Shown piece after piece: positions 56,240 through 64,000 of a stretch of DNA of 64,000 nt. The DNA comes from Trichobilharzia regenti (taxonomy: Eukaryota; Platyhelminthes; Trematoda; Strigeidida; Schistosomatidae): positions 84,914,903 to 84,978,902 of the forward strand of contig OX235262.1 in NCBI GenBank assembly GCA_944472135.2, given 5' to 3'. The position numbers and the translations under genes are program-made. Under the pieces are notes generated by a model, which worked only from the letters and a program-made list of their open reading frames with translations, made no database searches and was not told the DNA's origin. The first letter of the stretch is position 1. Every line of letters starts with the position of its first letter.

Positions 56240-56500
56240 TCATCACCAACTACTTCAGTAATAACCGGTTAAAGTGAGAGGTTAGGATTCTTACCTTTCA
56301 CCCAGGCGTTCACCAACTACAAGGGTGGTTGGGATTCGATTCATGGCTGACCGAACCCTGAACTTCGTCTGGCTGGTATTAAGTCCGGAAAGTTGGGCTT
56401 GGGGATACTACTCCACTGAATAAAAAAACACAAGCGCTACTGGAACTTCAGAGTTCAGGGCTTGAAGCCTCATGTTCCACTCACAAGGCTAAGCAATGGC
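56240..56500 (+). mobile_element. SINE-A-related copy, diverged
   Basis: tRNA-like head (gttaggattcttacctttca, box B-like gggattcgattca), body (ccggaaagttgggcttgggg) and an RTE-like tail (gcttgaagcctcatgttcca). The head differs from the standard SINE-A head, so it may be a subfamily founded on another tRNA. Confidence 0.6.
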
Positions 56501-56529
56501 AAAAATCAATATTATCACTTAGATGCCCA

Positions 56530-56800
56530 ACAGTTAACAACTTGCTCTTCTAATAATTCAGGACGATTATCATTGATAAGAGGAGACATAGCTGGACAGT
56601 TAGCAGAAATACAAACAAATAGCAATTTACAGTTCACCTACATGAGGACTGCAGTTAATGATGACCTGATTAACTCTTAAGTCTCGTAGCTCAGCTGTTA
56701 CAAAGCCGAAATAGTAATTCAGATACCATCAGCTGAAATCCTGTCGTGACTCACGTTTTCATTTCGCCTCCAGTCATTACCAACTATATTTATGAGACAT
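56530..56800 (+). repeat. Dispersed repeat family D, copy 2
   Basis: Aligned in words with 34790-35090. The tRNA-like word tctcgtagctcagctgttac lies at 56682-56701. It abuts the SINE-A-related copy. Confidence 0.5.
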
Positions 56801-57495
56801 ATGCAACTAGACTGTCAGCGACAGGACTCATCTGTTTCACAGATTTATGTTCACCGTGCGATTTCGCTTTGTTATAGTAGAAAATTCAAATATTTATTTT
56901 GAGCATCTTTTCTAACAACTAAATTCCTGAATGTAAGTGAAGAAGCAAATGCCTAGTAGATAGTACTGGTTTCAAATTTAGGGTAGGATTTGATATATTT
57001 TTTTTAAACAAAGTAATTTAGGTTTTTTAAGATATATATAATGCATCGTCTTAGAAGCGAATTGTATAATATAATAGTATCCGCATAATGTAGTATATCA
57101 TCATCTCTCACGCATGCTGTGATTAATTATGCGATCAATCATTTCTAATGGCTGTGAGGCCGACTTTATTGTTGTAAATAAAATGTATAAATGCCATCTG
57201 TCGCTTTCATAAATTCTTTCGTTGTTGTTGTGATTACAATATACAGTCACAGGCCGGCCTTTGTCTTTTGATATTTGCGTGGGTCAGTGAATCGAAAGGT
57301 ATCACAGGCAGATAGGCATATTAAGCAGGCGCAGACAGGAAAAAGTGACTGAGTTATTTCAGTTCACTGAAATTATAACAAAATCCACCTTCTATACTCT
57401 CCACACCATTACTGATCATGGTTCCATACTACAGAAGTGTATTTGCCTTCAAGTCTTATTCAGTATAAATTTCTTGACAAACTTTCATTAATTAA
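56801..57495. other. No recognised feature
   Basis: AT-rich spacer. A tgccatctgtcgctttcata-like stretch near 57190 was not assigned. Confidence 0.4.
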
Positions 57496-57499
57496 GGGA

Positions 57500-57625
57500 C
57501 CATTGAAATCCACGGAGTCCCAGTATGGGAGTGTTCATTAGAAAATATCAGTGACCGTATTAAATGGTGAAATCTACAACCTTCAGGGTTTTGAGGTGAT
57601 CACATTACCATTCAGTCAGTGGTTT
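57500..57625 (-). mobile_element. SINE-C fragment, degenerate
   Basis: gggaccattgaaatccacgg, agtcccagtatgggagtgtt, acaaccttcagggttttgag, taccattcagtcagtgg follows the minus-strand SINE-C order. The hammerhead-like block is unrecognisable. Confidence 0.5.
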
Positions 57626-57779
57626 GAAGTTTAATGACTTAAAAGTCCTAATTTCTGTCGATGGACGATCTGCGTAGTGGTGAACAGTTGTTGGTCGTCA
57701 GTCAACATTACTGAAATTTATTTCATTTGAAGTCAAATTCTGGCCACCATCTCAGGAATTATATCAGCTTTCTTATGTA

Positions 57780-58565
57780 ATCTTTTTAAGCAACAAGCTA
57801 GCAGAAGAAGCATCAAAGATAGGACTTCAGGTGAACATAGATAAAACAGGGGTGATGAAGATTCCTGGCTAACAGAAACAGCCACAGCAACGACAACAGA
57901 CAAAAATCAGCACAAATGGGGGGAACCTGAAAGAAACAACCTCCTTCAACTACCTGGGAAACATCGTTTCAACTACAGGCGAACGGAACTGACGAGGATA
58001 TCAAAGCCAGAATCGGAAAAGCAAGACAAGCTTTCATTACTCTCAAGTCTGTGTGGAGGTCAGCAGAACTCAGCATCAAAAATAACATCCGGTTTTCAAC
58101 TCCAATGTCAAGTCAGTGCTACTCGCCATACGGATCAGAAACTTAGCCCGTCATAAAGAGCATCTGCATCAAACTTCAGACCTTCATTAACAGTCTTCTT
58201 CGCTCAAGACTCAAGATCATATGGCTGGCCAGAAAAGATCAACAACAGGGAGCAAACCAACCAGGAACTGATTGTGCAACAAATAAGCAGGAAGAAATGG
58301 AGATGGAATGACTGACCATACTCTGAATAAAAGAGCCATCAAGTGACATTACTAGACAAGCCATTGCTCGAGTGGAACCCGAAAGGGAAGCGGCGAGTTG
58401 GTCGTCAGTGCGAGGGTGACATGGAGGAGGTTATGTGAAGAGGAGATGAAAGCATGTGGGCAGACTTGGAGCGGGGTGAAAACGTTGGCTGAAAACCGAA
58501 GGCAGTGGAGACGTGTGGCTGAAGCCTAATGTTCCTCTAGGAATGAAAGGATATAATAATAATAT
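57780..58565 (+). mobile_element. RTE-type (SR2-like) LINE, 5'-truncated 3' end
   Basis: Collinear with 18770-19592: ASRRSIKDRTSGEHR, then a decayed YLGS region, INNREQTNQELIVQQISRKK then WRWND, and EWNPKGKRRVGRQCEGDMEE. The tail (gctgaagcctaatgttcctc) ends in ataataatataataat. Several frameshifts. Confidence 0.85.
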
Positions 58566-59850
58566 AATAATATGCATTCTTTTTGAGTGGGTGGCTGGAG
58601 GGTATACAGTATCCAGAAATAAGTGTAATTAGCATTCATTGACATCGAATATCACTTGTCTCATGTCTTGAACCGACGGAACAGTTGAAATATAACTCAA
58701 CAAAATAAGATTTGAAATTATTAGGATTTATGCAAAGCAGATAGACAATATTTCTGAGCATGTGATGACGGTAGAAGATGAAATATTGTGAAGCAATTTT
58801 TTTCACGCTGTAGATTTAATTTACCTTGATGAAAAAAAGAAAGGGAAACCGTCACATCAAATTACAACACACACAAACTTTTCACTTCTGAACCTATGAT
58901 TTCGTTTTAACAGAATATACGATGAATAAACAAACTATACCAAGGCAAAATTTTTAAAAATTTCAATTATAACTAATGAAGAGAATATAGATTGAATTGT
59001 GATAATAATTTCTTTAAGAGAAGAAAGTAAAGAGGATTAGAGATTACAGACTAGTATTTTTGATCAATCTGAAATTAGCATGTTTCAGCCTTTAATGCCA
59101 AAAAAATATGATGACGAAATGTGTGAACCACGCGCGCTGATTGGTTAATCAACTGAAATGATTTTGTGTTCCCCTCCCCCTCCTATCTACTTACTCTTAG
59201 CTAATTTTTATGTGATAGAGTATTTTTTGAATATGTTTCATGTTATTTGATTCTGTCTTCCTTATTTTCACCGAACATACACATATATATGATAATATTG
59301 AGAGTGGTAATTATATATGTATAGTATAAACGCACTTTATTCGACTTGGACAACAATAACAACAACAGCAACAGCAGCGAAACAGCGAAAACATTCACTA
59401 CACCATATTTCTGCTTGTTAACGAACAAAAATTGTCACGTTTTACAACCAGTAGTCAAATTGATTTCTCTTCGAAACAGTATGTACTTAATTTTGATTGG
59501 TGAATAGGAAGGATTTCGTTTCTTTGAAATATATAAAATGTAGCGTACTCAATTCAAAAGGAATCAATCTATCCCTTTTATAATGACTTATATATATAAG
59601 TGTCTTATGGAGATGTTTGACAAAACCTAATTTTAATTTAGTCATCTATAATCAAGAATCCTATAAATTCCATCTGAACACAATAAGGGGAAATTAAAAA
59701 GCAGCTTAAGATTGTATAGATGTGGATTGTAGAAAAAGTAAACTCATACGAATTCCTCACTAAGATATTCAGGAAAAGAAAACACGTGATTTAGTCGACA
59801 AAGTACCTCTTTTGGCGATCCAGTTTACTATAGCCATATAGTCCTAAAAT
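58566..59850. other. No recognised feature
   Basis: AT-rich DNA with a short C-rich tract at 59170-59182. A 61-codon minus frame (59243-59428) contains a leucine run made by CAG/CAA-type repeats at 59353-59380 and is not a gene. Confidence 0.4.
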
Positions 59851-59851
59851 A

Positions 59852-59943
59852 TAAATAATTTATTTCATGAATTTATCCAATATATTGGCAGTTCAGATAC
59901 TTGTAAATTTATTTTTACGAGTTGATCACGGATTGATATCATT
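59852..59943. repeat. Left arm of an inverted repeat flanking SINE-C copies
   Basis: ttcatgaatttatccaatat, agatacttgtaaatttattt and gttgatcacggattgatatc recur in reverse complement at 60338-60435. Confidence 0.75.
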
Positions 59944-60268
59944 TAGAGAACCATTGAAAACTAGGGAGTACTGGACAGCCAGCTGTTTCATCCCAGTTTG
60001 GAAATCATCGACAGTACGCATCCACCGCCTGGGTTAGAACCCAAGCCAAGCTAGCTCGTATACCATTCAGCCATTGGGATCCGATCTGATGACGAGCTCA
60101 TGAATTCTAACTTATACCAATTCGTGATTTAGCGCTACCCCGACCAGTGTCGTAAGAGGCACTCCATCCTCACACGTGACCCCTAGATGGACCTCGCTGG
60201 TCACGACTTCTCACTAGAACTCCAGGAAACTCCATCCAGTAGCAAGTGACTAGCGAGTATCAGAATAA
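59935..60268 (-). mobile_element. SINE-C, nearly complete, with hammerhead-like block
   Basis: Read on the minus strand: 5' part (reverse complement of aagtgactagcgagtatcag, 60243-60262), the region tcacgacttctcactagaac, then a tRNA-like part with box A and B (60030-60080), the hammerhead-like block (59968-60017), and the 3' end near 59945. The same architecture as Sm-alpha (tRNA-like, then hammerhead) with different sequence. Confidence 0.85.
59968..60017 (-). ncRNA. Hammerhead-like motif of SINE-C
   Basis: Minus strand: arm GTACTG, core TCGATGA, stem II tttccaaactgggat, GAAA, stem III ACAG-ctgg-CTGT, triplet GTC, arm CAGTAC. The two arms form six perfect pairs and stem III four. The core differs from CTGATGA at C3 and U4. 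Stem II keeps two to three pairs. Confidence 0.55.
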
Positions 60269-60337
60269 TTTTCTATAGTTTGGTTTGTAAGAATTAGTTA
60301 AGTTTTTATGTGTTGATCATGGATTGAAAACTCTAAA

Positions 60338-60435
60338 TGATATCAATCCGTGATCAACTTGTAAAAATAAATTTACAAGTATCTGAAGTGCCAATATGTT
60401 GGATAAATTCATGAAATAAATTATTCATATTTTGA
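60338..60435. repeat. Right arm of the inverted repeat
   Basis: Reverse complement of 59852-59943 with few changes. Nested inside, ttttctatagtttggtttgt (60270-60289) and its inverse at 60475-60494 form a second inverted pair. Confidence 0.75.
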
Positions 60436-60477
60436 TCATGGATTGATAACTCGTAAAAACATAACAAACCCTTACAA

Positions 60478-60780
60478 ACCAAACTATAGAAAATTAATCT
60501 GATCCTCGCTAGTCACTTGCTACAGGATGGAGTTTCCTGCAGTTCTAGTGAGAAGTCGTGACCACTGAGGTCCAATTAGATATCACGTGTGCGGACGGAT
60601 GTGCCACCGACGACAATGGTTGGGGTCGCGCTAAATCACGAATAGGTATAAGTTAGAATTCATGGGCTGGTAATTAAATCGGGTCCCAGTGACTGAGTGG
60701 TATACGAGCTTTCTTGTAACGGGAAGGTCCTGGGTTCGAACCCCGTAGTTTGGGTGCGTACTGCCGGTGAAAACTTGCAA
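60478..60780 (+). mobile_element. SINE-C, plus copy, truncated in the hammerhead core
   Basis: Complete 5' part, tRNA-like part (box A-like cagtgactgagtggtatacg, box B-like gggttcgaaccccg) and gtgcgtactgccggtgaaaa, where the hammerhead-like block stops. The first 131 bp (60478-60608) match 63870-64000 without a mismatch. Confidence 0.85.
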
Positions 60781-60964
60781 AACTTATTAAGATTAGGGTG
60801 ATAACCTAAATATAATGAAGATATGGTAGTTTTTTAAATGATTTCAAATAAGGGATTCCGCGATATCATGAAATGTTTAAGAAATGATTTGTTATATATA
60901 TACGTGACATTACTTAAGGAGTAGACGGAATATCCTCTATTTTAATTAGTTTTTTTTAGTATGC

Positions 60965-61375
60965 ATTATTCAACGAGGAGACATTTTTCATTAAATTTAA
61001 CATCAAGCCGCACAGTTGTACATTTATGATTTTTAGGAAACTGTAACGCCTTAGGAAATTAAAACAAAAGGGGTGAAATGCAATATACTGCTTGTGATTA
61101 TGATCAAAATTCAGTATCAGGAGACCAACAAATCGTGTCACAGATGGAATAGTTCAAAGAATGCATAGATTTTGGAAAGAGACGTAAAATTAACAGGATC
61201 AGTAGGCAAATAAAACATTACTTAACATGTTAACAGGTTTGATAAGATAGATTTTAAGACTGCAAAACAAATATTGAATAAATAATAATAAATGGGATAA
61301 GCGAAATGATAACAGAAACTGTTCTAAGCGAAAACAAAAGTAATAGCCATAGTAATTTAAGGGAAAGGTAAACAG
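60965..61375 (-). repeat. PLE 3' UTR and terminal repeat remnant
   Basis: caacgaggagacatttttca, aacatcaagccgcacagttg resembles the pLTR at 38100-38130. The following A-rich sequence resembles the 3' UTR at 38440-38600. It belongs to the PLE at 61380-62760. Confidence 0.6.
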
Positions 61376-61379
61376 ATTA

Positions 61380-62760
61380 AATAAACAAGGCTAAATTAAT
61401 GAATGAATGCTTATCTCCCTTCGGCCAAGGTAGAAATAAGGACTGTACATGCTACTTTCGTACACAATGCCCTGGCTTGGATTCATGAGTGACCAAGGCA
61501 TTTACTGTCTTTAGATGTTTTGAACAATAGATGCAGATGGAGGTGGCAAGACGAGAAAGTTCATCGTTTGCGCAGGTAGTAAACAAATTACGGTTGGTGA
61601 AGGTTAAACGCAGTTTGACTGCAAAGAATATCTTACCGACCCACTCAGAAAGAAGAGTTTTGAGCACACCTGAAGTCCGGTTATCTTTGAATTCCAAATT
61701 TGTGAAGATGGATTTCTATGGAACTTAGATAGCAACCATTTTGAGCTGTTTATCTTTCGTGTTTTTGTCAGTATGTCGATTCGGATAACTGTTTTGCGCA
61801 AGTGCGGCTTTTAGGAAAGGAGGTTCTGCACAGACTCAGTCATAACTTCAAATGCATCCTATCATATAGCAGAGCGAACTAATCAAATTTCTTTTCCAGG
61901 AAATCGGCACCTAGCGAAAGGAATTAGTATTCTGTCATTCCATATATGTTTTTGGTGGATCGATCTTTTAAGAGGTATTTTAAATGTTTTCAAGCTTCGT
62001 CATGAAACAATCATCCAGAGTGGACCCGGTGGTGATCCTATCTCTATCCCGATTTTCTTTGTGTAAATCTTATTACTGAAGGTAAAGAGAACGCTAAACG
62101 TAAATCCCATGAAGAATTATTTGAGGTAGACTGTTGGTAACCCTGTGTCAAGACCACATGCATTAATATAATCGCATATGTAGCATACAGCTTTTTTGAG
62201 AGGTGCCTCTGGCAATAATGAAGTCACATTTGATCAGAAAATAATTTATTTCAAATATTAAAATCTCTGATACCCTGAACAAATTAAAATTTGTCACTAA
62301 TAGAAAACATGCGTACTTAAATTCTACCTAGTTTTTGTATTCCAGCCAGCCACTGGGCAAAGCCATTATAAGGAGAACCCAACGAATTCAGAATTGGACG
62401 GGGGTAATCTTGTTTTGCCAATTTTCGGTAGTTCGTATAAGCGTAGGGCTATGGTTCCAGTGGGTAGGAAGAAGTTATCGATTTATTCTTAGTATATTAA
62501 AACATGTCAGTTGATTTCCCATTAGATTCGCCCTCTTTGTTTGATCATATCGTTTTGAAAATTTCATCTGGTCAAAATCATGTAGATTTTATTGGCATAC
62601 TCTTGATGTTTCATCACGAAAAAACCTCCACAGGTCAGCTTATGATAGTATCAGCATTCTCCTTCAATACCTTAAGTTGGTCTATGTGCTCTTTGGTCAA
62701 TAGATTACTCAAGCTATGTTTGGATACAGTAAACTGACGGCGACAATCAAATACTTTCAT
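61380..62760 (-). mobile_element. Penelope-like element, RT and endonuclease remnants
   Basis: Read downwards on the minus strand: CGGFFVMKHQEYANKI (RT N-terminal motif, corresponding to KADKGxxxVVM), LPEAPLKKAVCYICDYINAC, IGIEIGSPPGPL (RT motif GSPPGP), and near 61480-61650 LRLTFTNRNLFTTCANDELS then RLATSICIYCSKH, the entry to the GIY-YIG domain. The endonuclease core after CIYC is lost, and the YxDD motif is not seen. Very decayed. Confidence 0.75.
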
Positions 62761-62869
62761 TTAAAGTGTTTGAATTCCTGCGGTGATGTGAGTATGAGAT
62801 TGGAAGTCTGTGCGTTTAGTTTTTATTAGTAATCTAATATGAAAGGACTAAGAATATGAAAAGAAGATT

Positions 62870-63130
62870 GAACGATACCCTTCATTTTTAATGCCTAACG
62901 CTTGTGCAGAACGTATGAGGCGGACATGTAATGACTTCCGTAAGTTACTCTCCACTCTGTAGATAACTTAACAGGAAAAAATTTTGAAGAGAAGATAACC
63001 AGTGTTGAGAAAATGTTCAGTTACTGTATTTCTTACAGTTCTACTTCCAACTCTGAGTAACTAGACAAGAGACGGTTCTTGAATCCCCTTGGATAAAGTA
63101 ATGATCAACTTGACAAGGCTGCAACGAATT
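62870..63130 (-). mobile_element. Penelope-like element, second C-terminal fragment
   Basis: The minus strand reads RTVRNTVTEHFLNTGYLLFK, then VIYRVESNLRKSLHVRLIRS and AQALGIKNEG, the PLE C-terminal region. It lies upstream (minus direction) of the RT at 61380-62760, so it belongs to a different, adjacent PLE copy. Confidence 0.7.
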
Positions 63131-63134
63131 TCCT

Positions 63135-63690
63135 ATTTAGGGATTTTAATTTACTAAATTTACTCAGCACAGACCGGTTTTAACAACTTTTGTACTACTA
63201 GTCAGTGTGTACTAATTTACACAGAAATGTCGGAATTATTCATGCAATAAATTTTATATAAAATGTTGATTGCATAACTTTGGTTGCCAAAAAGAGTTTC
63301 TTCACAGAATCACGTGTTTTCGTTCTCTACATGGTTAGAACCAGTAGTCTGTACCTTCATGGATCATCACTACACATTATTCTGACTACCTGTAACTCTT
63401 TTCCAACCTAATCCTATTTCAGCTTACATTACATGATGAGGAAGGCGGTAGATTAACATACTTAATACGCATCCTTAACCCTGACAAGTTAAACCGATGC
63501 AGTTTCACAATTTTATTGAGAGGTTCCCTGTTTTATGTAGCATTCTGCACCTGACCTCAGTATTACTAATCATATTATACCATCTAGCGGCAGAGTCAGA
63601 ATGTAGACTCCTTATGTATCCTCCAGTTTCAACAGTCACGTCTCTTAGCAGTGGGGAAGGATGGCTAAGACGGCTTGACTAATACTTTTA
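63135..63690. other. No recognised gene; PLE terminal-repeat-like words near 63285-63330
   Basis: aaaagagtttcttcacagaa, tcacgtgttttcgttctcta resembles the PLE terminal repeat at 38907-38935. The open frame at 63497-63682 is not recognised. Confidence 0.4.
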
Positions 63691-63691
63691 T

Positions 63692-64000
63692 TTTCTATAG
63701 TTTGGTTTGTAAGGGTTTGTTATGTTTTTACGAGTTGATCACGGATTGATATCAGTTAGAGAACCATTGAAAACCAGGGAGTACTGGACAGCCGCTGTTT
63801 CTTCCTGATTTGGGAATCATCGGCAGTACACACCCACTGGGACTTGAACCCAGGACCTTCCGGTTACAGACCAAACTATAGAAAATTAATCTGATCCTCG
63901 CTAGTCACTTGCTACAGGATGGAGTTTCCTGCAGTTCTAGTGAGAAGTCGTGACCACTGAGGTCCAATTAGATATCACGTGTGCGGACGGATGTGCCACC
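63692..64000. mobile_element. Composite SINE-C at the window edge
   Basis: 63692-63869 is the 3' half on the minus strand (tail, hammerhead-like block, box B-like reverse complement of gacttgaacccagg). At 63870 it switches to the plus-strand 5' part, identical for 131 bp to 60478-60608, and runs off the window. The switch lies within accaaactatagaaaat, the word that borders the palindrome at 60270-60494. Confidence 0.8.
63781..63829 (-). ncRNA. Hammerhead-like motif of SINE-C, best copy
   Basis: Minus strand: arm GTACTG, core CCGATGA, stem II TTCC-caaatca-GGAA, GAAA, stem III ACAG-cgg-CTGT, triplet GTC, arm CAGTAC. All three stems are perfectly paired (six, four and four pairs). The only core change from CTGATGA is U4 to C. 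Cleavage would fall after the GTC at + strand 63787-63789. Confidence 0.65.

Noticed and set aside
60660..60760. tRNA gene
   Set aside because: Box A and box B words are present, but the cloverleaf is incomplete and the sequence continues as SINE-C. The same holds for all tRNA-like heads in the window.
1..64000. CRISPR arrays, operons, bacterial promoters, phage genes
   Set aside because: No regularly spaced repeats with unique spacers and no bacterial gene organisation; the sequence is eukaryotic.

Overview
The window looks like repeat-dense nuclear DNA of a digenean trematode, almost certainly a blood fluke (Schistosoma or a close relative). The reasons are an AT-rich background, several Sm-alpha-type SINEs (a tRNA-like head followed by a hammerhead ribozyme motif), many Penelope-like elements (PLEs), RTE-type LINE fragments resembling schistosome SR2, and a CR1-like LINE. 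It is not bacterial: there are no operons, no ribosome binding sites and no long intact genes. Family and species names here come from recognition by eye; no database was searched.

Layout. 1-3.9 kb holds RTE and SINE debris and a PLE remnant between inverted pLTRs. 3931-4167 is the best host coding sequence in the window, a probable terminal exon (splice acceptor, 78 codons, stop) followed by microsatellite-rich DNA. 5.45-6.36 kb is a piece of ribosomal DNA: probable spacer plus the first ~177 nt of an 18S gene, cut off by a tRNA-derived SINE. 6.7-13.4 kb holds RTE, PLE and a CR1-like copy with an inverted 5' end. 13.4-16.2 kb has a few unexplained minus-strand open frames. 16.2-26.2 kb is a run of PLE, RTE and SINE copies, including a SINE inserted in a PLE with a visible target-site duplication. 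26-32 kb is quieter. 31-43 kb carries three copies of an inverted-repeat element with a tRNA-like loop, further PLEs and RTEs, and a PLE flanked by a perfect 133-bp inverted repeat. 43.6-50.3 kb is PLE, Sm-alpha and RTE, with a SINE inserted inside a hammerhead. 51.2-52.3 kb is the better CR1-like copy. 57.8-64 kb ends in RTE, PLE and a large SINE palindrome, part of which is repeated without a mismatch at the window edge.

No complete functional gene is present. Every mobile-element reading frame carries stops or frameshifts. The elements interact in two visible ways: SINEs appear to borrow the RTE 3' tail for retrotransposition, and PLE copies carry inverted copies of their own terminal repeats. 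The most interesting signal is a second tRNA-headed SINE family (called SINE-C here), distinct in sequence from Sm-alpha, that can fold into a near-canonical three-stem hammerhead (63781-63829 and 59968-60017, minus strand).
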